From JBBDIX01 sp050486225 (GTDB lineage Bacteria; Actinomycetota; Nitriliruptoria; Nitriliruptorales; Nitriliruptoraceae), in assembly GCA_050486225.1 (NCBI GenBank), contig JBJHCV010000008.1, positions 1-64,000 of the forward strand: a stretch of 64,000 nucleotides of DNA. The letters are read 5' to 3'. Every line of letters begins with the position of its first letter. Positions within the stretch are counted from its first letter, which is position 1. The notes beneath the pieces are model-generated. The model was not told the origin of the DNA, searched no databases, and saw nothing but the letters and a program-made list of their open reading frames with translations. The translations under genes and the position numbers were made by a program. Shown here piece after piece: positions 1-9,027 of the stretch.

Positions 1-231
1 CGGTCTCACCACCAGCAGGAAGGAGCGCCCCGAACCCGACCCCCACCGCGATGTCGCAGACGTCGCCTAACGTCCCCAACAGGAACCGTGACCGGTGTCG
101 CTGTTACACCAGCCGCGGGACGCGACCGCACCCGAGGCGACCGGACAACACTCCTCGCGCCGGTCAACGCGGGGGCTGGGCGGTCGGTTCGCTTCGTACG
201 GTGCCCTGGCCGACGCACCATCGTGTCGTGG

Positions 232-468
232 TCACGGCGTCGGCAGCGGGTCGTCGTGGGTCACGAGGAGCATCGCGCCCGGCCATTCGCCGAGCGCGTG
301 CTCGAGCCGTTCGATCGAGGGAAGGTCAAGGTGGTTGGTGGGTTCGTCGAGCAGGAGCAGGTCGAGCCACTCGTTGGGTGCCGCAGCGAGGGCGCCGACG
401 TGGCGGGAGGTCCTTCGTGCGTGTTCTACGGAGGCGTCCGCAGACGGGTCCGTGGAGGGGCTGCCCGC
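232..468 (-). pseudogene. Remnant of an ABC-F type ATPase (C-terminal part)
   Basis: On the minus strand this open stretch encodes a recognisable end of an ABC-F ATPase: a hydrophobic Walker B followed by the D-loop (LLLLDEPTNHLDL), then SIERLEHAL and the H-switch VTHD, ending at a TGA at 234-232. The frame is closed by a TGA at 471-469. A neighbouring frame upstream reads DLSGQPLHG, which could be a damaged LSGG signature, so a frameshift is possible. No Walker A or first nucleotide-binding domain is present; an intact ABC-F protein has about 500 residues and two such domains. It lies just beyond the stop of the LuxR-type gene on the same strand. Nothing else recognisable was seen in bases 1-231. 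A sequencing frameshift rather than true decay cannot be excluded. Confidence 0.6.
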
Positions 469-473
469 TCAGG

Positions 474-1613
474 TCAGCGAGCCAGCGGGCCGCCGCGTGC
501 GGGTCGGCCGTTCATCGTGCGCTGCTCGTTGTCGCGCAGCCGTGGTTCGTAGTGGCTGAAGAAGACTCTCCCGACGAGTTCGCGACGGCTCCGAACGCCG
601 GTCTTGTCGAAGATGCTCTTCAGGTGCTGCTGCACGGTGTGGACGGACACGACGAGTTCCTCGGCGATCTCCGCGGTGGATGCGCCCTGGAGCACCGCCC
701 GCGTGATGTCGCGTTCACGGTCGGTCAGGCCATGCGCGGACATGAGCAGCGTGGACACGCGGGCTCCGCGGGCGGGTTCGACGATGACCGCGACACGCCG
801 ACCGCTGTCCGCGGCCATCACTGCGCCGTGCAGTACGACCCACGTCCCCGACCGGGCCCGGACACGTGAGACTGCCAGCTCGGAGGCGTCGGACGGGGCG
901 TCGAGGGTGGTCAGCGCGCGGGCCGCGACTGCCGTGATCGCCGGTGGCAGGACACGACGCTCCCATGCGCCGCCGGGCAGTTCGGCGAGCCAGCGTTCCA
1001 CGCCGGGAGTGGTCGACTCGACCGACAGTCGTTCGTCCAGCACCACCAGTCCTGGACTCTCCGGCTCCTCTGGGTCGCTGGCCTCACCGACCAACAGCGC
1101 CCGGCGCGCGCCCTCCGCGAGCACGGGCGAGACCGATCGCACGAACGCGATCTCGTCACGGTCGAACAACGGCCGATCGGGCTCGCGGTACAGCCCGATC
1201 GCTCCCCAGACCTCGCCACCGCGAGTGCGCAGCGCGGCGATCAGTTCCTGGTCGGCTCCCAACGTGATGTTCGCCTGCCACCGTGGCGTGCGCGACGGGT
1301 CGCCGTCGGTCACCTCGTGCAGTGTCTGCACCCCTCGATCCGACCGAGCAACGTCGGCGAGCTTGTTGACGTCGTCCTCGAGGTACTCCGCGACCAGCCA
1401 TTCCGCCGGGACCTCGGGGATTCCCTCGTCGAAGTGGCTCGTGATGAGCAACGAGGCCGGGTCCAGCGTGTGCCAGCACGGCGCGTGGAAGTGGGGCACG
1501 ACCTCGGCCAGAACCGGTGTGCACGCGCGCCAGAACGCGACCAGGTCGAGTCCCTGGTTGGAGACCTGCACGAGCCTGTCGTGCGCTCGTTGCCTGTGGT
1601 CGGTGTTCACGGA
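474..1613 (-). CDS. LuxR-family transcriptional regulator
   Basis: Predicted DNA-binding regulator of about 379 residues. The C-terminal 65 or so residues form a LuxR/NarL helix-turn-helix (LTDRERDITRAVLQGAS, then TAEIAEELVVSVHTVQQHLKSIFDKTG). The N-terminal 250 residues have no conserved catalytic motif and look like a GAF-type sensory region, with buried Cys and His (HFHAPCWHTLDP). No phosphoacceptor receiver domain is visible, so it is more likely a ligand sensor than a response regulator. The GTG at 1613 was chosen because the N-terminus then begins in the helix usual for this architecture and leaves room for the divergent cupin gene. An ATG at 1661, preceded by AGGA, is an alternative, but it lies inside a 20-bp inverted repeat. 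The divergent neighbours (cupin, FAD oxidoreductase) are the obvious candidate targets. Confidence 0.8.
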   Translation of the reverse strand, partial: SVNTDHRQRAHDRLVQVSNQGLDLVAFWRACTPVLAEVVPHFHAPCWHTLDPASLLITSHFDEGIPEVPAEWLVAEYLEDDVNKLADVARSDRGVQTLHEVTDGDPSRTPRWQANITLGADQELIAALRTRGGEVWGAIGLYREPDRPLFDRDEIAFVRSVSPVLAEGARRALLVGEASDPEEPESPGLVVLDERLSVESTTPGVERWLAELPGGAWERRVLPPAITAVAARALTTLDAPSDASELAVSRVRARSGTWVVLHGAVMAADSGRRVAVIVEPARGARVSTLLMSAHGLTDRERDITRAVLQGASTAEIAEELVVSVHTVQQHLKSIFDKTGVRSRRELVGRVFFSHYEPRLRDNEQRTMNGRPARGGPLAR

Positions 1614-1658
1614 CCAACGATAGTCGGCCCAGGAGGCGTCGGACCTGCCGGGCTCCAA

Positions 1659-1678
1659 CATGCCAGGTTCCTGGTATG
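1659..1678. promoter_or_regulatory. 20-bp inverted repeat, candidate LuxR operator
   Basis: The 20-mer CATGCCAGGTTCCTGGTATG is an inverted repeat with 9-bp arms, one mismatch and a 2-nt centre. It sits between the divergent LuxR-type gene and the cupin gene. Its length and symmetry fit a dimeric LuxR-type operator. That the neighbouring regulator binds it is inference. Confidence 0.45.
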
Positions 1679-1737
1679 GGCGCGGCCGCGGCGGGTCCGT
1701 AGCGTCGACCACACCACCATGGAGGAGGGCGAGTCGG

Positions 1738-2235
1738 ATGACCCGTGCAGATGTCACCGCGCCACGCGTGCTGGGGCCCGCTCAGGGACTGATCCTCGGT
1801 CCGCCGGAGGCGACCGACCGGTTCGTGCTCGACGCGCCCGAGACCAGCGGCAGGCTCGCGATCGTCGAGCACACCATCGCGCCGGGCGTGCTGGCCGCGC
1901 CCATGCACCGGCACGAACGTGAGGACGAGTTCAGCTACGTCCTCGAAGGGCGCGTCGGCGCGATCTTCGACGGGGTCGAGGTCTACGCGACCGTCGGGGA
2001 CTTCGTCCGCAAGCCGCGCGGAGAGTGGCACACGTTCTGGAACGCCGGTGACGGTCCTCTGCGGATCCTGGAGATCATCACGCCGGGCGGCCTCGAGGAC
2101 CTGTTCCGGCTCATGGGCACACCCGATGCTCCGGCAGACCTCCTCGACGACGTCGAACACACCCATGGCTGCGCCGTCGACGAGGACCAGACCACTGCGC
2201 TCGTCGAACGACACCGACTGCGCGCCTGGTCGTGA
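1738..2235 (+). CDS. Cupin-domain protein
   Basis: Small single-cupin protein of 165 residues. The cupin fold is shown by a beta-rich core with metal-ligand candidates in motif 1 (PMHRHEREDEFSYVLEG) and motif 2 (VRKPRGEWHTFWNAGDGPLRILEIITPGG). The HxH, Glu and later His fit a divalent-metal site. The substrate cannot be told; single cupins of this type include dioxygenases, isomerases and ligand sensors. The ATG at 1738 has a strong GGAGGAGG site about 8 nt upstream. It is transcribed away from the LuxR-type regulator and is followed after about 190 nt, with no clear feature between, by an FAD-dependent oxidoreductase that may act in the same pathway. Confidence 0.8.
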   Translation: MTRADVTAPRVLGPAQGLILGPPEATDRFVLDAPETSGRLAIVEHTIAPGVLAAPMHRHEREDEFSYVLEGRVGAIFDGVEVYATVGDFVRKPRGEWHTFWNAGDGPLRILEIITPGGLEDLFRLMGTPDAPADLLDDVEHTHGCAVDEDQTTALVERHRLRAWS

Positions 2236-2424
2236 CCCCGAAACCCGCTGCCCACCGGGCGGCTTGCGCCACTCGATCGACCCGGCCGTGGCGGACTGCG
2301 CCGGACCCGTGCGGTGCGCCTACGATCACGCGACGGTGAGGCATGGGATGCCGCGCCGGGAGTCGGACGTGGGCCGCACGTGGCGGTGGCACCTCCGAGA
2401 CGCGGGACGACCGGGAGACCACAC

Positions 2425-4014
2425 GTGACCATCACTGCAGACATCGTCGTCGCTGGCGCGGGACACAACGCGCTCATCACCGCCGCCTACCTCGCGAAGG
2501 CCGGCTACGAGTGCGTGCTCGTCGACGCACGGCCGATCCCCGGCGGCGGTGCGGCCACCGAGGAGATCCTCGGCGACGGCTACCTGATCGACACCTGCTC
2601 GACCGGACACACGATCATCCGGACCAACCCGGTGCTGTCGAACGACGAACTCGGACTGCACAGCCGCTACGGCCTGCGTTACGAACAGCCGGACCCGGTC
2701 GGGCACGTGGCGTTCGAGGACGGTGAACAGTTCACCCAGTGGCTCGACCTCGACCAGACCTGTGACGAGATCGCCCGGTTCTCCGACCACGACGCGCACG
2801 CCTACCGACGCCTCATCGAGGAGTACGACGACATCAAGGGGGTCTTCTCCCAGGCGCGTCTGACTCCTCCGGGCTTCGGGCCGTCGCTGGAGGATCTGCT
2901 GCGCGACCACCCGCGCGGGGGCATCTGGCTGCGTCGGGCCGCGATCACCGCCGCGGAGGTCCTTCGCCGCGACTTCGAGTCGCCCTACACCCAGGGCTTC
3001 CTCGCCTGGCAGGCGTTCCAGACGCTGGTTCCGCTCGACGTCGCCGGGTCGGGGATCAACGTCTGGTCGATCCTGTTCGGTCGCCAGCGCAACAGCTGGT
3101 CGATCCCGCTCGGCGGATCAGGGTCGCTGACCGACGCGCTGGTCCGGTTCCTGGAGGACCACGGGTCGGCCGTCCACTGCAACCGGGTCGTCAGCAGCCT
3201 CGTGCTGGACAACGGCCGGTGTGTCGGGGTGGAGACCGAGGACGGCGAGCGCTTCCTCGCGCGGCAGGCCGTCGTGTCGTCCATCCACGTGAAGCACCTG
3301 GTCGACATGGCGCCGGCAGACGCGTGGGGTGAGGAGTTCACCTACGGCGTCGACACGTACGACGTTGGGCTGTCGGGCATGGCCGCCTACTACGCCACGA
3401 CGAAGCCGCCGGTGTTCTCCACCAGCCAGGGAGACCGCAGTGCGGTGTCCGCCGGCACGATCCGTTCTCTGCAGGAGGTCATCGACCTCGGCCGAGCCGC
3501 CCGCGACCGTCGGCCGTGGACGGGTCACCCGGTGCCGTGGACGCTCATCGCGACCCCGACGCTCGTCGACCCGCAGCGTGCACCCGACGGCCACCACACC
3601 GTCAAGGTGCTCACCCCGCAGGTCTACGAACTGCCCGACGGTGTCACCAGCTGGGAACAGCACAAGGAGACCCTGGCCCGCCAGCAGCTCGAGTACATCG
3701 GCCAGTTCATCCCTGACCTGAACGAGGACAACATCCTGCAGCGGTACGTCAAGAGCCCGGACGACATCGCGGCGGGCAACCGGCACATGATCCGTGGTGC
3801 GTTCCACGGTGGGGACCGCAGCTACGCGTTCAGCGGGCCGCGGCGCCCGGTGCCGAAGTACGCGAGTCACCGCATGCCCATCGAGGGTCTGTACCAGACG
3901 GGTGCCACCACCAGCGTCGGTGGGTCGATCACCGGGGTGCCGGGACGCAACGCCGCGAAGGTGCTGCTGACCGACCTCGGGCGCGACCCCGAAGAGGTGT
4001 TCCAGCCCCTGTGA
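2425..4014 (+). CDS. FAD-dependent oxidoreductase of the phytoene-desaturase/PYROXD2 type
   Basis: A 529-residue flavoprotein. The N-terminus has the dinucleotide-binding fold IVVAGAGHNALITAAYLAKAGYE followed by the acidic strand end VLVDARP and GGGAATEE, which is the amine-oxidase/phytoene-desaturase family pattern. The C-terminal FAD motif is GLYQTGATTSVGGSITGVPGRNAAKVLL. Length matches the NAD(P)/FAD-dependent (PYROXD2-like) oxidoreductases rather than a dedicated carotenoid desaturase, and no other carotenoid gene is nearby. The GTG at 2425 starts directly at the Rossmann strand; the longer open frame upstream is low-complexity and is rejected. The substrate is unknown. The adjacent cupin gene suggests a small catabolic or modifying pathway under the LuxR-type regulator. 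Confidence 0.8.
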   Translation: MTITADIVVAGAGHNALITAAYLAKAGYECVLVDARPIPGGGAATEEILGDGYLIDTCSTGHTIIRTNPVLSNDELGLHSRYGLRYEQPDPVGHVAFEDGEQFTQWLDLDQTCDEIARFSDHDAHAYRRLIEEYDDIKGVFSQARLTPPGFGPSLEDLLRDHPRGGIWLRRAAITAAEVLRRDFESPYTQGFLAWQAFQTLVPLDVAGSGINVWSILFGRQRNSWSIPLGGSGSLTDALVRFLEDHGSAVHCNRVVSSLVLDNGRCVGVETEDGERFLARQAVVSSIHVKHLVDMAPADAWGEEFTYGVDTYDVGLSGMAAYYATTKPPVFSTSQGDRSAVSAGTIRSLQEVIDLGRAARDRRPWTGHPVPWTLIATPTLVDPQRAPDGHHTVKVLTPQVYELPDGVTSWEQHKETLARQQLEYIGQFIPDLNEDNILQRYVKSPDDIAAGNRHMIRGAFHGGDRSYAFSGPRRPVPKYASHRMPIEGLYQTGATTSVGGSITGVPGRNAAKVLLTDLGRDPEEVFQPL

Positions 4015-4100
4015 GCTGCCGACGGTCACACGTCCTCGGCTGGCCCGTCGAGCGGCCGGGGACAGGTCCGTTCGGTGTCCGCCGCGTGACTCCGGGACCG

Positions 4101-4106
4101 TAGGCT
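4101..4106 (+). promoter_or_regulatory. Candidate -10 box (TAGGCT) for the pyruvate carboxylase gene
   Basis: TAGGCT lies 25 nt before the start codon and ahead of a GGAGG ribosome-binding site (4121-4125). The same TAGGNT hexamer recurs ahead of several genes in this window. No convincing -35 box was seen. Confidence 0.4.
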
Positions 4107-4131
4107 CGTCTCCCGACGACGGAGGCGGCCG

Positions 4132-7100
4132 ATGCTGCGCAAGGTCCTGGTGGCGAACCGCGGGGAGATCGCCGTCCGCGTGATGCGTGCGGCGACCGAA
4201 CTGGGGATCCGCACGGTCGCGATGTACTCCCACGAGGACCGTGCGTCCTTCCACCGGGTCAAGGCCGACGAGTCGTATCCGGTGGGCGAGGAGGGCCGCC
4301 CGGTCCGCGCGTACCTCGACATCGACGCGACGGTCGCGCTCGCCACCCGCGTGGGCGCCGACGCCGTGCACCCCGGGTACGGGTTCCTGTCGGAGAGCGC
4401 CGAACTCGCCGAGGCCTGCCGGGACGCTGGGATCACGTTCGTCGGGCCGTCGTCGACGGTGCTGCGTGCCACCGGTGACAAGACCCGGGCGCGCGACGCC
4501 GCCGAGGCGGCGGGGCTGCCCGTACTGAAGGCGTCCGGGCCGCTCGCCGCGGAGGCCGATGCGCTCGCCGCGGCCGAGGACATCGGGTTTCCCCTGTTCG
4601 TAAAGGCCGCGTCCGGCGGCGGGGGACGCGGGCTGCGGCTGGTCACCGACCCGGACGACCTCGAGGTGGCGGTCGGCACCGCGATCCGCGAGGCCGAGGC
4701 GGCCTTCGGCGACGGGACCGTCTTCCTCGAGCAGGCCGTGGTGCGCCCCCGGCACATCGAGGTGCAGATCCTGGCCGACGCCGACGGTCAGGTGATCCAC
4801 CTGTTCGAACGGGACTGTTCGGTGCAGCGACGCCACCAGAAGGTCGTCGAGGTCGGCCCGGCTCCCAACCTCGACGACGACCTGCGCCAGCGCCTGCTCG
4901 CCGACGCGGTCCGTTTCGGTGAGGCTGTCGGTTATGTCAACGCGGGGACGGTGGAGTTCCTGGTCGGTGAGGACGGCCGGCACGCGTTCATCGAGATGAA
5001 CCCGCGCATCCAGGTCGAGCACACCGTCACCGAGGAGATCACCGGCGTCGACCTGGTCCAGTCGCAGCTGCGCATCGCCGGCGGGGAGTCGCTCGCCGAC
5101 CTCGGGCTCACCCAGGACCGCGTGACCACCCGGGGCACCGCCATCCAGTGCCGGATCACCACCGAGGACCCGGCCAACGGGTTCCGTCCGGACCTCGGTC
5201 GCCTCTCCGCGGTGCGCGACGTCGGCGGTGCCGGCATCCGCATCGACTCGGCGTCGATCGAGGTCGGCATGGAGATCCAGCCGTTCTTCGACCCGCTGCT
5301 CGTCAAGATCACCTCCCGGGGCCCCGACCTGGTCGCCGCAGCCCGTCGGGCGCGCCGGGCCGTCACCGAGTTCCGCGTCCGCGGAGTGCGGACCAACGCG
5401 TCGTTCCTCGCATCGGTGCTGTCCGATCCCGACTTCCTCGAGGGCCGCGCGACGACCGCGTTCATCGACGAGCACCCGGACCTGCTGACCGCCTCCCCGG
5501 GGGGTGACCGCACCAGTCGACTGCTCGAGCACGTCGCCGACGTGACGGTCAACCGACCCCAGGGGCGCGCCCAGACGCGCGTCGACGCGCGCAGCAAGCT
5601 CCCGCCGGTCGACACTTCCGCTGAACCGCCGGCGGGGACCCGCCAGCTGCTCGACGAGGTCGGACCGGACGAGTTCGCGCGGCGGCTGCGGGAGCAGACG
5701 ACGCTCGGCGTCACCGACACGACGTTCCGTGACGGTCACCAGTCGCTGCTGGCGACCCGTGTGCGAACGATCGACCTCGTCGCCGCCGGCCCGGTGATCG
5801 CCCGGCACCTGCCCGGGCTGTTCAGCATGGAGGTGTGGGGCGGCGCGACCCACGACACCGCGATCCGGTTCCTGCACGAGGACCCGTGGGACCGCCTCGC
5901 GCAGCTGCGTGAACAGATCCCCAACGTCTGCCTGCAGATGCTGCTGCGTGGGCAGAACATCCTCGGGTACGCGACCTACCCGACCCGGGTCGTCGAGGCG
6001 TTCGTCGCCGAGGCCGCCTCCTGTGGCATCGACGTCTTCCGAGTGTTCGACGCGTTGAACAACGTCGATCGGATGGTGCCAGCCATCCATGCGGTCCGAG
6101 AGACCGGACGGATCGCCGAGGGGACGCTGTGCTACACGGGCGACCTGCTCGACCCCGCGGAACGGGTCTACGACCTCGACCACTACCTGCGTGTCGCCGA
6201 GGGGCTGGTCGACGCCGGGTCGCACGTGCTGTGCATCAAGGACATGGCGGGCCTGCTGCGGCCACCCGCCGCCGACCGGCTGATCCGGGCCCTGCGTGAA
6301 CGCTTCGACGCTCCGGTGCACCTGCACACCCACGACACCGGGGGAGGGCAGCTCGCCACGTACCTGGCGGCCAGCCTCGCGGGCGTGGACGTCGTGGACG
6401 TGGCGGCGGCGCCGATGTCGGGGGGCACGAGCCAGCCGAGCCTCGCGGCACTGGTCGCCGCGATGGACCACACGGAACGTGCCACTGGGCTCGACCTCGA
6501 CCGTGTCATCGACATGGAGCCCTACTGGGAGGCCGTGCGCGGCATGTACGCGCCGTTCGAGGCGGGCCTGAAGTCCCCCACCGGAGCGGTCTACCGCCAC
6601 GAGATCCCCGGAGGTCAGCTGTCCAACCTGCGCCAGCAGGCCATCGCCATGGGGCTCGGGGAACGCTTCGAGGAGATCGAGGCGCTGTACGCCCGGTGCA
6701 ACGAACTGCTCGGGCGACCGATCAAGGTGACCCCGACCAGCAAGGTGGTCGGCGACCTCGCCATCCACCTCGCCTCGGCGGGCATCGACCCCGACGACCT
6801 CGAGGCCGCCCCGCAGGACCACGACCTGCCCACGTCCGTCGTCGACTACCTCGCCGGTGACCTCGGTGAACCACCGGCAGGGTGGCCCGAACCGTTCCGC
6901 TCCCGCGTGCTCGAGACACGCGAGTCGGCGGTCCGGCCGCCCGATCCCGCACTCGTCGAGGCGGTCGACACCGCAGATCCCGGTCCGGCACGTCGCCGTG
7001 CTCTCGACCACGTGCTGTTCCCCGGCCCGACGGGGGAACTCGAGCAGTTCGAGGGCCGCTACGGCGACCTGTCGGTACTCCCGACCCCGACGTTCTTCCA

Positions 7101-7527
7101 CGGCCTCGAGGACGACGAGGAGGTCGTCGTCGACCTCGAACCGGGGGTGCGCCTGTACGTCGAACTCGAGGCGGTCACCGAGGCGGACAACCGTGGACAT
7201 CGCACGGTGCTGGTCCGGGTCAACGGGCAGACCCGGTTCGTCGACGCGCTCGACCGGGCCATCGGGGACCCGACTCCCGAGGCCGAGGCGGCCGACCCGG
7301 ACAACCCGGGCCACGTCCCGGCATCGGTGACCGGGGCGGTGACCGTGGTCGTGGAGGTCGGTGACACGGTCGAGCGTGGCCAGCGGGTCGCGACCATCGA
7401 GGCGATGAAGATGGAGTCGCCGGTGCGCTCACCCGTGAGCGGGACCGTCCGGCGGATCGTCACGCCCAGCGGAGCCCACATCGAGCCCGGCGAACTCATG
7501 ATCGAGATCGATCCCGACGAGTCGTGA
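4132..7527 (+). CDS. pyc: Pyruvate carboxylase
   Basis: Single-chain biotin-dependent pyruvate carboxylase of 1131 residues, which makes oxaloacetate from pyruvate, bicarbonate and ATP. Domains in order: biotin carboxylase from residue 1 (VLVANRGEIAVRVMRA, glycine-rich loop KAASGGGGRGLRLV, FIEMNPRIQVEHTVTEEITG); carboxyltransferase starting at DTTFRDGHQSL (residues 529-538), with the candidate carbamylated Lys703 in CIKDMAG and metal ligands His732 and His734 in HLHTHDTGG; and a C-terminal biotinyl domain with Lys1093 in EAMKMESP. Length and order match the family exactly. It appears monocistronic: a promoter-like TAGGCT and GGAGG site precede it and a hairpin follows. Its need for biotin links it to the bioY uptake gene near 34 kb. 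Confidence 0.97.
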   Translation: MLRKVLVANRGEIAVRVMRAATELGIRTVAMYSHEDRASFHRVKADESYPVGEEGRPVRAYLDIDATVALATRVGADAVHPGYGFLSESAELAEACRDAGITFVGPSSTVLRATGDKTRARDAAEAAGLPVLKASGPLAAEADALAAAEDIGFPLFVKAASGGGGRGLRLVTDPDDLEVAVGTAIREAEAAFGDGTVFLEQAVVRPRHIEVQILADADGQVIHLFERDCSVQRRHQKVVEVGPAPNLDDDLRQRLLADAVRFGEAVGYVNAGTVEFLVGEDGRHAFIEMNPRIQVEHTVTEEITGVDLVQSQLRIAGGESLADLGLTQDRVTTRGTAIQCRITTEDPANGFRPDLGRLSAVRDVGGAGIRIDSASIEVGMEIQPFFDPLLVKITSRGPDLVAAARRARRAVTEFRVRGVRTNASFLASVLSDPDFLEGRATTAFIDEHPDLLTASPGGDRTSRLLEHVADVTVNRPQGRAQTRVDARSKLPPVDTSAEPPAGTRQLLDEVGPDEFARRLREQTTLGVTDTTFRDGHQSLLATRVRTIDLVAAGPVIARHLPGLFSMEVWGGATHDTAIRFLHEDPWDRLAQLREQIPNVCLQMLLRGQNILGYATYPTRVVEAFVAEAASCGIDVFRVFDALNNVDRMVPAIHAVRETGRIAEGTLCYTGDLLDPAERVYDLDHYLRVAEGLVDAGSHVLCIKDMAGLLRPPAADRLIRALRERFDAPVHLHTHDTGGGQLATYLAASLAGVDVVDVAAAPMSGGTSQPSLAALVAAMDHTERATGLDLDRVIDMEPYWEAVRGMYAPFEAGLKSPTGAVYRHEIPGGQLSNLRQQAIAMGLGERFEEIEALYARCNELLGRPIKVTPTSKVVGDLAIHLASAGIDPDDLEAAPQDHDLPTSVVDYLAGDLGEPPAGWPEPFRSRVLETRESAVRPPDPALVEAVDTADPGPARRRALDHVLFPGPTGELEQFEGRYGDLSVLPTPTFFHGLEDDEEVVVDLEPGVRLYVELEAVTEADNRGHRTVLVRVNGQTRFVDALDRAIGDPTPEAEAADPDNPGHVPASVTGAVTVVVEVGDTVERGQRVATIEAMKMESPVRSPVSGTVRRIVTPSGAHIEPGELMIEIDPDES

Positions 7528-7549
7528 GGCCCGGGTGGCCCCGTGCCCC

Positions 7550-7579
7550 GCAGCCGCGTTGCCGGGCTCGCGCGGCTGC
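7550..7579 (+). terminator. Hairpin after the pyruvate carboxylase gene
   Basis: GCAGCCGCG (7550-7558) and CGCGGCTGC (7571-7579) form a 9-bp stem with a 12-nt loop, 23 nt after the stop codon. No U-tract follows, which is common for actinobacterial terminators. Confidence 0.6.
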
Positions 7580-7599
7580 GCGTACCCTGCCGACCTCCT

Positions 7600-7691
7600 G
7601 GAGGGTTCGCCTAGTCTGGCCTATGGCGCACGGCTGGAATCCGTGTTGAGTGGCAACACTCTCGGGGGTTCGAATCCCCCACCCTCCGCCA
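7600..7691 (+). tRNA. tRNA-Ser (anticodon GGA)
   Basis: A full class II cloverleaf can be drawn. The acceptor stem is GGAGGGT pairing with ACCCTCC. The anticodon stem-loop is CACGG-CTGGAAT-CCGTG with GGA in the loop. A long variable arm (TGAGTG, GCAA loop, CACTCT) follows, then a T-arm with GGGGGTTCGAATCCCCC. The discriminator is G and CCA is encoded at 7689-7691. The 142 bases after it, up to the convergent MFS gene, hold nothing recognisable. Confidence 0.97.
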
Positions 7692-7833
7692 ACCCGACCG
7701 CGTCGTGGACGGGTCCCGGATCTGGCGAGCACGGAGAGTCGTCGAGATCGCCGCACGGGGCCCTGCATCGCACCGGAGGGGCTGCATCCCGGTGTGGTCC
7801 GTGGAACGCAGCGCAGCGGCCGCGCGGTACCCG

Positions 7834-9009
7834 TCAGCCGACCGACGTCGGCCGCCGAGTGCGATCGGACCGGATCGCCAGCAGGTGGGGCAGCGCCGCC
7901 ACGACGAACAGCACGGCGAACGACCCACCGAGCAGGGTGTAGCCGCCGAACGTCACCGCCACCCCGCCGACGGCTGCGCCGAGCAGGTAGCCGTACTGGA
8001 CGGCGGCGGTTCGGAACCCCATCGACTGGAGCCTGCAGCGAGGAGCCAGCCGTAGTCCGAGTGCGCTGCCCGCGAACGTCCGACCCCCGTTGACGAATGC
8101 GAGTGCAGCGAACATCGTGGCGGAGAACGCCTCGTTGACCGGGTGGGCGCCGAGCACCCACACGCCGATCGCCGACAGCATTGAGCCGGCGACGAGTGTT
8201 CCCCGCAGTCGGGTGTACGCCCAGCGCCGCGCGAGGAAGTTGCCCGGCAGGTAGGCGGCCGCCGCGACGGCGAGCACGACGCCGACGCGAGTGGTCGTCG
8301 TGCCGTGGCGGTGCACCAGCAGGGCGCCGATGAAGACCAGGGTGCCGGACCATCCGCCGTAGGCCAGCAGTTCACCGAGGGCCCAGCCCCGCGTGCCGGG
8401 CTCGCGCCACATCGGAGGTTCGTCCGGGGGTGCCGCAGCGACCGCGTCCCGTTCACGGAGCACGGCCACGGCCAGTGCGGCGAGGCTCGCGGTCAGCGGC
8501 AGCGCGACCCACGCGTGGCGCCATCCGATCTCGGCGACGGCGCCCACGATCGGCATGCCGACGATCCACGCGACGGGCTGGCCGGCAAGTGCCCAGGCGA
8601 GCACCACGCGTTCTCGATCGGGTTCCCACGAACCCGCGGCAGCCAGGGCCGTGGGGAGCAGCACGCCGAGCCCGACGCCGAGGCTGAGCTGGCCGAGGAC
8701 GAGCGTGGCTATCGAGGGCGCCACGGCACTTGTCGCGGTGCCCGCGACCAGCAGCGCGAGGCCGGCCACCAGCAGGTCGCGCAGGGGTCGCACCGTCGAA
8801 CGCAGCGCCACCCAGATCGCCACACAGCCGGCGACGAGTCCGGTGACCGACCGCAGCTGGGCCGTGGCGGCGACGGAGACCTCGAACTCCTCGGCGACCG
8901 CCGGCAGGATCGGGGTCATGACGAGCAGGGAGGACTGGGCGGCGAACATCGCGAGGAACAGGACGAGGCTGGCCGGTGCCCTGCGGCGGTGTCCGAGAAC
9001 CGTGGTCAC
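7834..9009 (-). CDS. MFS transporter
   Basis: An integral membrane protein of 391 residues with about twelve hydrophobic segments. It starts at LVLFLAMFAAQSSLLVMTPILPAVAEEF, the typical first MFS helix and periplasmic loop. The substrate cannot be read from the sequence; size and start resemble drug- or metabolite-efflux members such as the YfcJ/AraJ type. The GTG at 9009 has a GGGAG site 7 nt upstream. It lies 18 nt downstream of the adenylate cyclase gene on the same strand, so it is probably the third gene of the globin-cyclase-MFS operon. A role in exporting something in response to the globin/cyclase signal is conjecture. Confidence 0.85.
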   Translation of the reverse strand: MTTVLGHRRRAPASLVLFLAMFAAQSSLLVMTPILPAVAEEFEVSVAATAQLRSVTGLVAGCVAIWVALRSTVRPLRDLLVAGLALLVAGTATSAVAPSIATLVLGQLSLGVGLGVLLPTALAAAGSWEPDRERVVLAWALAGQPVAWIVGMPIVGAVAEIGWRHAWVALPLTASLAALAVAVLRERDAVAAAPPDEPPMWREPGTRGWALGELLAYGGWSGTLVFIGALLVHRHGTTTTRVGVVLAVAAAAYLPGNFLARRWAYTRLRGTLVAGSMLSAIGVWVLGAHPVNEAFSATMFAALAFVNGGRTFAGSALGLRLAPRCRLQSMGFRTAAVQYGYLLGAAVGGVAVTFGGYTLLGGSFAVLFVVAALPHLLAIRSDRTRRPTSVG

Positions 9010-9027
9010 CGGTCGACTCCCACGCCT

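Noticed and set aside
3118..7314. Very long open frame on the minus strand opposite pyruvate carboxylase
   Set aside because: It mirrors the codon pattern of pyc, is rich in Arg, Val and Gly without any domain, and has no ribosome-binding site. In GC-rich genomes such antisense frames are common.
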